Source of the DNA: Ectothiorhodospiraceae bacterium
GTDB taxonomy: Bacteria > Pseudomonadota > Gammaproteobacteria > Thiohalomonadales > Thiohalomonadaceae
Reading direction: 5' to 3'
Assembly (NCBI GenBank): GCA_007125455.1
Contig: SLDE01000158.1
Location: forward strand, 1-13,230
Length of the DNA: 13,230 nt
Shown: positions 6,421-13,104 of the stretch, in pieces
Position numbering within the stretch: position 1 is the stretch's first letter
Layout of the letters: the number at the start of each line of letters is the position of its first letter
Position numbers and translations under genes: made by a program
Notes under the pieces: model-generated
The model's database searches: none
What the model was told of the DNA's origin: nothing
Seen by the model: only the letters and a program-made list of their open reading frames with translations

Positions 6421-8160
6421 CTACCCCTGTGCCTGTCCGCACCAGCGCTGCGCCACACGGCAGGCGTGGCGGAGATCCTTGCAAAAACCCAGTTGCCCCT
6501 GGCATTTGCGGATCCCCGCGCGGCGCAGGGCCAGCACCTGCTGGGCACTGAGCCCGGCAAAGATCAGCGCGATCCCGGTGCGTTCCATCTCTTCGGCCAG
6601 GCCGCGCAGGGCGCCGAGCGCGGTGCCATCGATGCTGGGTACGTCGTGCATGTCCAGCACCACCAGCCGCACCCCCGGATCGACCACCCGTAGAGAGGAG
6701 AGCGCCTTCTCCGCCACTGCAAAGAACAGCGGGCCGTTCAGGTCGTACACCACCACATCGCGCGGCAAGGCCTCATCGGTGCAGCCCTGCTCTACGCGGC
6801 GTGCCTCGCTCAGGCGCACCATGCTGTGGATAAACAGCGCCGCCGCCAGGGCGATCCCTACCGCCACCGCCACCACCATGTCGATGAGCACCGTCAGGCC
6901 GAAGCAGGTCAGCAGCACGGCGATGTCGCCGGCTGGGGCACTGCGCAGGGTGTGTACCACATGGCGCAGCTCGGCCATATTCCAGGCCACAATGAACAGC
7001 AGCGCCGCCAGCGCCGCCATCGGCACCATGCCCAGCAGCCCGGCGATAGCCACCACCGCAAGCAGGACCACCACCGCATGGACCACCGCCGCGATGGGGG
7101 AATGGGCACCGCTGCGGATATTGGTCGCGGTACGGGCGATGGCGGCGGTGGCGGTGATGCCGCCGAAGAACGGCACCACCATATTCCCCAGCCCCTGGCC
7201 AATCAGCTCGGCATTGGGGTCGTGGCGGGTGCGGGTCATGCCGTCGCTGATCACCGCACAGAGCAGTGATTCGATAGCCGCCAGCATCGCGATGGCGAAG
7301 GCCGGGCCGATCAGGGCACGGATCAGGGCGGCGTCGATCACCAGCGGCTGGCCATCGGGGCCGGGCAATTGCCAGGGCGGGATGAAGCTGGGAGCGATGG
7401 GCGGGATGCCGCTGCCGCTGGCGGTATCGGTCTGCCAGCTAAAGCGCGAGGCGATGGTCTCCACCTCCAGCCCCGCCCAGCGTGCCAGCAGCCAGGCCGC
7501 CACGGCAGCCACCACCAGGCCGACCAGTGGGGCCGGGATGGGGGTGCGCAGACGTGGCCAGAAAAGCATCAGCAACAGACTGCCTAACCCTAGCGCAAGC
7601 TCTATCGGTGTGAGGGTATTCAAGCCGCCCAGGATGGTGCCGAGGTTTTCCAGGTAGTGTTGCCCCAGCGAGGGCAGCTCCAGGCCGAGAAAGTCGGGCA
7701 GTTGCAAGGTGGCGATCACCACCGCGATCCCGGCGGTAAAGCCAAGGATCACCGGATAGGGGACATACTGGATCAACACCCCCAAGCGTGACAGCCCCAT
7801 CAACACCAGGATCAGCCCGGCCATAAAGGTGGCTATCAACAAGCCCCCCAGGCCAAACTGCTGCACGATGGGAAACAGGATCACCACAAAGGCGGCGGTG
7901 GGCCCCGAGACATTAAAACGCGAGCCACCACTCAGGGCGATGATTGCCCCGGCCACGATGGCGGTATAGAGACCGTGCTGGGGCGGCACCCCGGTGGCGA
8001 TGGCCAGCGCCATCGACAGTGGCACCGCGACGATGCCGATGGTCAGCCCCGCCATGATGTCACGGCGCAGATTGGCCAGGCTGTAGCCCCCGCGCCAGGT
8101 ATCCCTTAGCGCAGTGCCGGGTATGGGTAGGTTTCTTAGCCAGCTAAACACGACCTGCAC
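6421..8160 (-). CDS. dauA: SulP family transporter, DauA-like
   Basis: This 579-residue inner-membrane transporter has the SulP (SLC26) layout: a short cytoplasmic N-terminus, about a dozen helices, and a C-terminal STAS domain (about 468-560). Characteristic stretches include DIMAGLTIGIVAVPLSMALA, SGGSRFNVSGPTAAFVVI, AIESLLCAVISDGM and GQGLGN...FFGGITATAAIART. From memory these read very close to E. coli DauA (YchM), a C4-dicarboxylate/aspartate transporter; sulfate or bicarbonate cannot be excluded, since SulP substrates are hard to predict. The frame has a stop directly before the GTG at 8160, so the start is that GTG or the GTG three codons later; neither has a strong Shine-Dalgarno. It is convergent with trpE (4-bp gap) and divergent from the glycosyltransferase, so the Pho-box-like repeats at 8193-8232 lie in a shared upstream region. 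Confidence 0.88.
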   Translation of the reverse strand: MQVVFSWLRNLPIPGTALRDTWRGGYSLANLRRDIMAGLTIGIVAVPLSMALAIATGVPPQHGLYTAIVAGAIIALSGGSRFNVSGPTAAFVVILFPIVQQFGLGGLLIATFMAGLILVLMGLSRLGVLIQYVPYPVILGFTAGIAVVIATLQLPDFLGLELPSLGQHYLENLGTILGGLNTLTPIELALGLGSLLLMLFWPRLRTPIPAPLVGLVVAAVAAWLLARWAGLEVETIASRFSWQTDTASGSGIPPIAPSFIPPWQLPGPDGQPLVIDAALIRALIGPAFAIAMLAAIESLLCAVISDGMTRTRHDPNAELIGQGLGNMVVPFFGGITATAAIARTATNIRSGAHSPIAAVVHAVVVLLAVVAIAGLLGMVPMAALAALLFIVAWNMAELRHVVHTLRSAPAGDIAVLLTCFGLTVLIDMVVAVAVGIALAAALFIHSMVRLSEARRVEQGCTDEALPRDVVVYDLNGPLFFAVAEKALSSLRVVDPGVRLVVLDMHDVPSIDGTALGALRGLAEEMERTGIALIFAGLSAQQVLALRRAGIRKCQGQLGFCKDLRHACRVAQRWCGQAQG

Positions 8161-8192
8161 TCAGTCATAGACAAAAGCCTATGATTGCACCT

Positions 8193-8232
8193 TGATCACC
8201 ATTTTGTCACTTATTGTTCACCTTGTTGTCAC
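8193..8232 (+). promoter_or_regulatory. Probable double Pho box (four 7-mers, 11-bp period)
   Basis: Four 7-bp direct repeats start exactly 11 bp apart: TGATCAC (8193), TTGTCAC (8204), TGTTCAC (8215) and TTGTCAC (8226). All end TCAC. PhoB binds 7-bp units (CTGTCAT-like) with an 11-bp period, and TTGTCAC is, from memory, the downstream unit of the E. coli phoA box. Orientation is correct for the glycosyltransferase gene, whose ATG lies 47 bp downstream of the last unit. A weakness is that the expected -10 position (about 8243-8248) reads CAAGCT, a poor hexamer. The divergent SulP gene could also be affected. Confidence 0.6.
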
Positions 8233-8278
8233 GATCGGGGCGCAAGCTCAGCCCATCGAACCGGCTGAGTGATGAGCG

Positions 8279-9433
8279 ATGGCGACAGCAAAACGTATTG
8301 CCCTGGTCACCGAGACCTGGCCCCCCGAGGTCAACGGGGTAGCGATGACCACCGAGCGCATGGTGGCGGGCCTGGCTGGGCATCATCAGGTGGAACTGGT
8401 ACGGGTGCGCCAGTCCCGTGATGATGCGCCAGCGCCAAAGGCGAGCTACCAAAGCCTGCTGATGCCAGGGATAGGGCTGCCCAGATATCAGGGGCTGCAC
8501 CTGGGCTTGCCGATGACCGGACGGCTGATCCGCCATTGGCGTACGCAACGACCGGATCTGGTGCATGTGGTCACCGAGGGGCCGCTGGGCTGGTCGGCGA
8601 TGCGCGCCGCGCAGCGGCTAAAGATCCCGCTCTCCAGCGATTTTCACACCAACTTTCACCACTATTCCGATCACTACGGCACCAAACTCCTGGCCCGCCC
8701 GGTGCTGGGCTATCTGCGCGGTCTGCACAACCGTACCCGCGCCACCCTGGTGCCTACCCGCGAGCTGGCCGAGGAGCTGGGTGGGCAGGGCTTTACCCGT
8801 CTGAGAGTGGTCTCCCGCGGGGTAGACACGCGCCTGTTCCACCCTCGGCAGCGCAGCAGGATGCGACGACGCCAATGGGGGATACAGGGCGACGACACGC
8901 CGGTGTTGTTGATGGTCAGCCGGGTGGCAGCGGAGAAGAACTTTTCCCTGGCGATCCGCGCCTTCCGCGAGGTGGAGAAGGCGGTGCCCTGGGCAAGGAT
9001 GGTGATCGTCGGAGACGGGCCGCAGCGCGAGCGCCTGGCGGCGGACAATCCGGATATCATCTTCGCCGGGATGCTGCGCGGTGTCAGCCTGGCCGAGCAC
9101 TACGCCTCGGCGGATATCTTCGTCTTCCCCAGCCTTTCCGAGACCTTCGGCAACGTCACCCTGGAGGCGATGGCCAGTGGCCTGCCCACGGTGGCCTATA
9201 ACTACGCCGCCGCACGCGAGCATATCCGCCACGGTGACAATGGCCTACTGGCCGAGCGGGATGATGAGGCAGGCCTGATAGCCCAGGTGCTGCGCCTGGC
9301 CCAAAGCCAGGCGATGCGCAGCAAGCTCGGTGCGGCGGCGCGGCGCACCGCCGAAGGATTGGGTTGGGGGCAGATCTGTGGCGATTTCGAACAGGCATTG
9401 CTTGCCGTGTTGGAGGAGGATGGCGATGAATAA
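8279..9433 (+). CDS. GT4-family glycosyltransferase, probable lipid glycosyltransferase
   Basis: The 384-residue product is a two-domain GT-B retaining glycosyltransferase of family GT4. The N-terminal acceptor domain opens with IALVTETWPPEVNGVA (7-22) and has HVVTEGPLGW (96-105) and SSDFHTNFHHYSDHYG (119-134). The C-terminal nucleotide-sugar domain has VSRGVD (178-183), the SRVAAEKN pair of donor-phosphate residues (Arg215, Lys220), VGDGPQ (244-249) and the E-x7-E motif SETFGNVTLEA (Glu288, Glu296). This pattern occurs in SqdX-like and mannosyl/glucosyl transferases that glycosylate diacylglycerol or phosphatidylinositol; donor and acceptor cannot be read from sequence. It overlaps the PAP2 gene by 8 bp, implying coupled translation. 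Pho-box-like repeats upstream suggest induction under phosphate limitation, fitting membrane lipid remodelling (inference). The Shine-Dalgarno is weak (GAG/TGAG). Confidence 0.88.
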   Translation: MATAKRIALVTETWPPEVNGVAMTTERMVAGLAGHHQVELVRVRQSRDDAPAPKASYQSLLMPGIGLPRYQGLHLGLPMTGRLIRHWRTQRPDLVHVVTEGPLGWSAMRAAQRLKIPLSSDFHTNFHHYSDHYGTKLLARPVLGYLRGLHNRTRATLVPTRELAEELGGQGFTRLRVVSRGVDTRLFHPRQRSRMRRRQWGIQGDDTPVLLMVSRVAAEKNFSLAIRAFREVEKAVPWARMVIVGDGPQRERLAADNPDIIFAGMLRGVSLAEHYASADIFVFPSLSETFGNVTLEAMASGLPTVAYNYAAAREHIRHGDNGLLAERDDEAGLIAQVLRLAQSQAMRSKLGAAARRTAEGLGWGQICGDFEQALLAVLEEDGDE

Positions 9434-9974
9434 TCCGACCATCGGCTTTTGGGGCGTGATGCGTAGTCTGGACATGGCGCTGTGCGAGCTGTGTAATCGT
9501 GCCAATCGACGTCGCGAGCTCGGGCGTTTCTTCGCCCTGATCAGCCGCCTGGGCGACGGGGTGTTCTGGTACAGCCTGATGGCACTATTGCCACTGCTCT
9601 ATGGCTGGCAGGCGCTTTGGCACAGCATACAGATGGGCCTGACCGGGGGGCTGTGCCTGGTGGTCTACAAGCAACTGAAGGCGCGTACCAGTCGACCGCG
9701 CCCCTACCTGAGCAGTGAGGCGATCTTTCGCACCGTGCCACCGCTGGACAAGTACAGCTTTCCCTCCGGTCACACCCTGCACGCGGTGGCCTTTACCCTG
9801 CTGCTGTTTGCCTGGTATCCGCTGCTGGCCTGGTGGGTACTGCCATTTACCCTGCTGGTGGCCCTCTCTCGCCTGGTGCTGGGTTTGCACTACCCCAGTG
9901 ATGTGCTGGCGGGTGCCTTGCTCGGCGCTGTCATTGCATGGCTCTCCCTCACCCTTGTACTAATCATGGGGTAG
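9426..9974 (+). CDS. PAP2-family membrane phosphatase
   Basis: This 182-residue protein has the complete PAP2 acid-phosphatase signature: K-x6-RP (Lys85 to Pro93), PSGH (113-116, catalytic His116) and SR-x5-H-x3-D (148-159, nucleophile His155). Several hydrophobic helices make it an inner-membrane protein with the active site facing the periplasm, as in PgpB-type enzymes. Substrates in the family include phosphatidate, phosphatidylglycerophosphate and undecaprenyl diphosphate. I chose the ATG at 9426 because GGAGGAGG (9412-9419) lies six nucleotides before it; the ATG at 9420 would touch that site. The gene starts inside the last codons of the glycosyltransferase (8-bp overlap), so the two are almost certainly co-expressed. 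With that partner, dephosphorylation of phosphatidate to diacylglycerol as glycosyl acceptor is a reasonable but unproven role. Confidence 0.9.
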   Translation: MNNPTIGFWGVMRSLDMALCELCNRANRRRELGRFFALISRLGDGVFWYSLMALLPLLYGWQALWHSIQMGLTGGLCLVVYKQLKARTSRPRPYLSSEAIFRTVPPLDKYSFPSGHTLHAVAFTLLLFAWYPLLAWWVLPFTLLVALSRLVLGLHYPSDVLAGALLGAVIAWLSLTLVLIMG

Positions 9975-10019
9975 GCTACAGTTGATCTATGTACTAGGTT
10001 AAATCGAAGGAGATCCGCC

Positions 10020-10346
10020 ATGACCACTGAGCATGAGTTACCCACCAGCGCACTGGCCGACCAGGCGGCTTGGTGTGAGGCGGTGGCCGAGCGCGTTGCC
10101 AGGGAGCAGGGCTTTGGTGTGCTGACGCCTGCCCACTGGTGCGTGATCCACGGTCTGCGTAAGCACTTTATCCAGTATGGTGCCTTGCCGTCGATGCGGG
10201 CGGTGTGTGATAGCGAGCGTTTGGACCCGCACTGTGTCAGTGAGCTGTTCCACGATCCGCAGGTAGCCTGGCAGATCGCAGGCCTGCCCGATCCGGGCGA
10301 GGAGGCGCGCAGCTACCTGTATCCGGACGACCAGATACAACACTGA
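10020..10346 (+). CDS. TusE/DsrC-family protein lacking the C-terminal cysteines
   Basis: The 108-residue product aligns with TusE and DsrC, small sulfur-carrier proteins, over W-x-E-A (18-21), LTPAHW (35-40), a helix with GLRKHFIQYGALPSMR (45-60), ELF (75-77) and IAGLPDP (86-92). In DsrC the C-terminal arm reads about C-x-x-x-GLPKPTGC and TusE keeps the final Cys. Here both positions are non-Cys (VAWQIAGLPDPGEE) and an acidic tail of about 14 residues follows. It cannot do the usual persulfide chemistry at those sites; the remaining cysteines (19, 41, 63, 72) lie elsewhere. DsrC-like proteins lacking these cysteines have been grouped as regulatory (RspA-like, as I recall). AAGGAG (10007-10012) precedes the ATG at good spacing. 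It lies 45 bp after the PAP2 gene and is followed by a terminator, so it probably ends that transcript. Function unknown. Confidence 0.78.
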   Translation: MTTEHELPTSALADQAAWCEAVAERVAREQGFGVLTPAHWCVIHGLRKHFIQYGALPSMRAVCDSERLDPHCVSELFHDPQVAWQIAGLPDPGEEARSYLYPDDQIQH

Positions 10347-10364
10347 TCCCCCTCCGCCTTCCTG

Positions 10365-10396
10365 CCCGCCCGGCCCCTGAGCCGTGGCGGGTTTTT
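10365..10396 (+). terminator. Intrinsic terminator after the TusE-like gene
   Basis: CCCGCC-CGGC (10365-10374), loop CCCTGA, GCCG (10381-10384), one bulged T, GGCGGG (10386-10391), then TTTTT (10392-10396). This is a 10-bp GC-rich stem with a U-run 18 bp after the stop codon. It should separate the glycosyltransferase/PAP2/TusE-like transcript from trpG. Confidence 0.85.
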
Positions 10397-10486
10397 GTGT
10401 GTGCATGGCCCAGCCTTCGCGAAACAGGTATCATTGGGCGCTACGCCGTTCGGCGGTGAGCAAGCATAAACGCGATGAGGCCTGCG

Positions 10487-11080
10487 ATGCTGTTGATGAT
10501 CGACAACTACGACTCCTTCACCTACAACCTGGTGCAGTACTTTGGCGAACTGGGTGCCGAGGTGCTGGTGCATCGTAACGATCAGATCACCATCGAGGCG
10601 ATCGAACGCTTGCAGCCAGATCACCTGGTGATATCCCCCGGCCCCTGCACCCCCAATGAGGCGGGGATCTCGGTGGCGGCGATCAAGCACTTTGCCGGCA
10701 GGCTGCCGATCCTGGGGGTCTGCTTGGGCCATCAGTCCATCGGCCAGGCCTTTGGTGGCAAGATCGTGCATGCGCGCGAGATCATGCATGGCAAGACCTC
10801 CCCGGTCTATCACCGCGATGTGGGGGTCTTCAACGGCCTGGAGAATCCCTTCGAGGCGACCCGCTATCATTCGCTGGTGATCGAGCAGGCCAGTCTGCCG
10901 GACTGCCTGGAGGTGACCGCCTGGACACAACACGCCGATGGCAGCCGTGATGAGATCATGGGGGTACGCCACCGCGACTATGTGATCGAAGGGGTGCAAT
11001 ACCATCCCGAATCGATCCTCACCCGTCATGGCCACGAGCAACTGGGCAACTTCCTGGCGATGCGCGGCGGGCTCCGGTAG
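10487..11080 (+). CDS. trpG: Anthranilate synthase component II (glutamine amidotransferase)
   Basis: TrpG hydrolyses glutamine and channels ammonia to TrpE. The 197-residue product is a class I glutamine amidotransferase: MIDNYDSFTYNLVQYF (4-19), PGPCTPNEAG (51-60), the nucleophile Cys79 in GVCLGHQSIGQAFGG (77-91), HGKTS (101-105), RYHSLVI (126-132) and catalytic His173/Glu175 in GVQYHPES (169-176). Length is typical and the triad intact. The ATG at 10487 has TGAGG six nucleotides upstream; an in-frame ATG at 10475 would place that site inside the gene and is less likely. It starts the trpG-trpD-trpC run, isolated from the preceding gene by a terminator, so a promoter should lie in 10397-10486, though I could not define one. 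PabA is an alternative name, as some bacteria share this subunit with folate synthesis, but the trpD/trpC context favours trpG. Confidence 0.95.
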   Translation: MLLMIDNYDSFTYNLVQYFGELGAEVLVHRNDQITIEAIERLQPDHLVISPGPCTPNEAGISVAAIKHFAGRLPILGVCLGHQSIGQAFGGKIVHAREIMHGKTSPVYHRDVGVFNGLENPFEATRYHSLVIEQASLPDCLEVTAWTQHADGSRDEIMGVRHRDYVIEGVQYHPESILTRHGHEQLGNFLAMRGGLR

Positions 11081-11097
11081 GAAAAAAATAAAGTAAG

Positions 11098-11157
11098 GTA
11101 TCTACTCGCCCCCTCTCCCCCAATGGGGGAGAGGGGATAAAGGGGGCGAGCAGTTAC
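11098..11157. repeat. Palindromic intergenic repeat, copy 3, between trpG and trpD
   Basis: It begins GTATCTACTCGCCCCC and ends GCGAGCAGTTAC. The inner stem is 12 bp and perfect: CCCCTCTCCCCC (11110-11121), loop AAT, GGGGGAGAGGGG (11125-11136). An outer arm pair, CTCGCCCCC (11105-11113) and GGGGGCGAG (11142-11150), overlaps the inner stem's left arm, so two foldings compete. It lies 17 bp after the trpG stop and 25 bp before trpD. It may affect relative expression, but has no T-run. Confidence 0.78.
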
Positions 11158-11182
11158 TGACTTCTTTAATAAAGGTAGGCTG

Positions 11183-12199
11183 ATGGATATACAACAGGCA
11201 ATAGCAACCGTTACCGAACGGCTGGATCTGAGCGGCGAGCAGATGCATCAGGTGATGCGCCAGATCATGACCGGCGAGGCCACTTCCGCGCAGATCGGCG
11301 GCTTTCTGATCGGGCTGCGCATGAAGGGTGAGACGGTGGACGAGATCGCCGCCGCCGCCACGGTGATGCGTGAGCTGGCCGAGGGGGTGGTGGTTAGCGG
11401 TGAGCATCAGGTCGATATCGTCGGTACCGGCGGTGACGGCAGCAACACCTTCAACATCTCCACCACCTGCACCTTCGTGGTGGCCGCTGCCGGTGGCCGG
11501 GTGGCCAAGCACGGCAACCGTTCGGTCTCATCCAAATCCGGGGCCGCCGATCTGCTGGAGGCCGCCGGGGTGCGCCTGGATCTCAATGCCGCCCAGGTGG
11601 CCCGTTGCATTGAGGAGCTTGGGGTGGGCTTTATGTTCGCGCCAATGCACCACAGCGCGATGAAACACGCCATCGGCCCGCGCAAGGAGATGGGGGTGCG
11701 CACCATCTTCAACATCCTTGGCCCGCTGACCAACCCCGCCGGGGTGCCCAATCAGTTGCTGGGGGTCTATAGTCGCGATCTGGTCGAACCCCTGGCCGAG
11801 GTGTTGCGCAAGCTGGGCAGCCAGCATGTGTTGGTGGTGCGCTCCGAGGACGGCATGGACGAGATCAGCATCGGTGCCCCCACCTATGTGGCCGAATTGA
11901 AGGATGGAGCGATCACCACCTACACCATCCAGCCGGAGGACTTTGGCCTACAGCGGGCCGATATCGCTACCCTGGCGGTGGACGGGGCCGAGCAGTCGCT
12001 GGCCATCGTGCGCCGGGTATTGGCGGGTGAGCCCGGACCCGCGCGGGATATCGTGCTACTTAATGCCGGCGCGGCGATCTACGCCGCTGGTCTGTGCGAT
12101 AGCCTGCTCAGCGGCGTTAGTCGCGCCGCCGAGGTGATCGACAGTGGCGCTGCCGCCGCCAAGCTGGCGGCATTGGTCGAGTTGAGCCAGCAGTTGTAA
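11183..12199 (+). CDS. trpD: Anthranilate phosphoribosyltransferase
   Basis: TrpD transfers phosphoribose from PRPP to anthranilate, the second step of tryptophan synthesis. The 338-residue monofunctional enzyme has the expected motifs: GTGGDG (81-86, PRPP diphosphate binding), NIST (91-94), KHGNRSVSSKSGAADLLEAAG (109-129, split here as KHGNRSVSSKSG then AADLLEAAG), the R-x-x-FN-x-LGPLTNP region (173-185) and the Mg-binding DGMDE (223-227). There is no fused TrpG domain, unlike E. coli TrpD. AAGG (11172-11175) precedes the ATG at good spacing. It follows trpG by 102 bp, mostly filled by a palindromic repeat, and precedes trpC by 104 bp. These gaps are wide for a trp operon, so translation is not coupled. 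No unusual residues were seen. Confidence 0.97.
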   Translation: MDIQQAIATVTERLDLSGEQMHQVMRQIMTGEATSAQIGGFLIGLRMKGETVDEIAAAATVMRELAEGVVVSGEHQVDIVGTGGDGSNTFNISTTCTFVVAAAGGRVAKHGNRSVSSKSGAADLLEAAGVRLDLNAAQVARCIEELGVGFMFAPMHHSAMKHAIGPRKEMGVRTIFNILGPLTNPAGVPNQLLGVYSRDLVEPLAEVLRKLGSQHVLVVRSEDGMDEISIGAPTYVAELKDGAITTYTIQPEDFGLQRADIATLAVDGAEQSLAIVRRVLAGEPGPARDIVLLNAGAAIYAAGLCDSLLSGVSRAAEVIDSGAAAAKLAALVELSQQL

Positions 12200-12225
12200 A
12201 CGATGCGCTCGCTGAGTTCGCCGCA

Positions 12226-12266
12226 GGGAATGGTGAACATTCCCCGTCCCTCCTCGCAGGGGAGGG
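12226..12266 (+). promoter_or_regulatory. Two tandem hairpins between trpD and trpC
   Basis: GGGAATG (12226-12232), loop GTGAA, CATTCCC (12238-12244) is followed three bases later by CCCTCC (12248-12253), 7-nt loop, GGAGGG (12261-12266). Both stems are perfect. Neither is followed by a T-run, so they are more likely RNA-processing or stability structures, or another dispersed repeat, than terminators. Confidence 0.4.
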
Positions 12267-12303
12267 CCATAACCAACCGCCCGCTGGGCACGAAGAGATA
12301 GAT

Positions 12304-13101
12304 ATGAGCAATCCCCCCGATATCCTGCAGCGTATTGTTATCCGCAAGGCCGAAGAGGTCGCTGAGCGCAGTGCCCGTGTCACCATGGCCGCGCTGATGG
12401 AACAATTGGCCTCCGCCGTCGAGCCAAGAGGCTTTGTCGAGGCGATGCGTCAGCGCCTTGCAAGCGGTTCGTCGGCAGTGATCGCCGAGGTGAAGAAGGC
12501 CTCGCCCAGTAAAGGGGTGATCCGCGAGGACTTCGACCCGGCCCAGATCGCACGCAGCTACGAGCGTGGTGGGGCGGCCTGCCTGTCGGTGCTCACCGAT
12601 ATCGACTTCTTCCAGGGGGCCGATGCCTACCTGCAACAGGCACGGGCCGCCTGCGCCCTGCCGGTATTGCGCAAGGACTTTATCATCGACCCCTACCAGG
12701 TTTATGAGGCCCGCGTGTTGGGTGCCGACTGTATCCTGCTGATCGCGGCGGTGCTGAGCGATGAGCAGATGCAACAACTCAGCGGCCTGGCCACCGGGCT
12801 GGGGATGGACGTGTTGGTGGAGGTGCATGATGCCGAGGAATTACAGCGCACCCTGCCGCTAAATCTACCGCTGGTAGGGATCAACAACCGCAATCTGCGC
12901 ACCTTCGAGACCTCGCTGGATACCACCATCGAACTACTGGAGGCGATCCCCGCCGAGCGTATCGTGGTGACCGAGAGCGGGATCCACAGCGCCGAAGACG
13001 TGTCGCTGATGCGCCAACACGGGGTACACAGCTTCCTGGTGGGCGAGGCGTTTATGCGTGCGCAAGAGCCGGGAGAGAAGCTGGCAGAATTGTTTGGATA
13101 G
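12304..13101 (+). CDS. trpC: Indole-3-glycerol phosphate synthase
   Basis: TrpC closes the indole ring by converting carboxyphenylaminodeoxyribulose phosphate to indole-3-glycerol phosphate. The 265-residue TIM-barrel protein is monofunctional, with no fused TrpF domain as in E. coli. Catalytic motifs seen are AEVKKASPSKG (61-71, Glu62 and Lys64), LSVLTD..FFQG (94-105), LRKDFIIDPYQVYEARVLGAD as LRKDF (122-126, Lys124) and following, LVEVHD (171-176, Glu173), GINNRNLRTFE (192-202, Asn195) and ESGI (224-227), with the phosphate-binding LVGEAFMR near the end. The ATG is preceded by GAAGAGA about eight nucleotides away. It is the last trp gene in the window. A 7-bp tandem array begins three bases after its stop. 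TrpF, TrpA and TrpB must be encoded elsewhere. Confidence 0.97.
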   Translation: MSNPPDILQRIVIRKAEEVAERSARVTMAALMEQLASAVEPRGFVEAMRQRLASGSSAVIAEVKKASPSKGVIREDFDPAQIARSYERGGAACLSVLTDIDFFQGADAYLQQARAACALPVLRKDFIIDPYQVYEARVLGADCILLIAAVLSDEQMQQLSGLATGLGMDVLVEVHDAEELQRTLPLNLPLVGINNRNLRTFETSLDTTIELLEAIPAERIVVTESGIHSAEDVSLMRQHGVHSFLVGEAFMRAQEPGEKLAELFG

Positions 13102-13104
13102 ACT

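Noticed and set aside
8165..8184. TCATAG-N8-CTATGA inverted repeat just before the dauA start
   Set aside because: Six-bp arms with an 8-bp gap are common by chance, and no known operator matches.
9991..10004. TrpR-operator-like sequence GTACTAGGTTAAAT before the TusE-like gene
   Set aside because: Only one half-site plus part of the centre matches, with an extra base. It sits upstream of a non-trp gene, and a terminator separates it from trpG.
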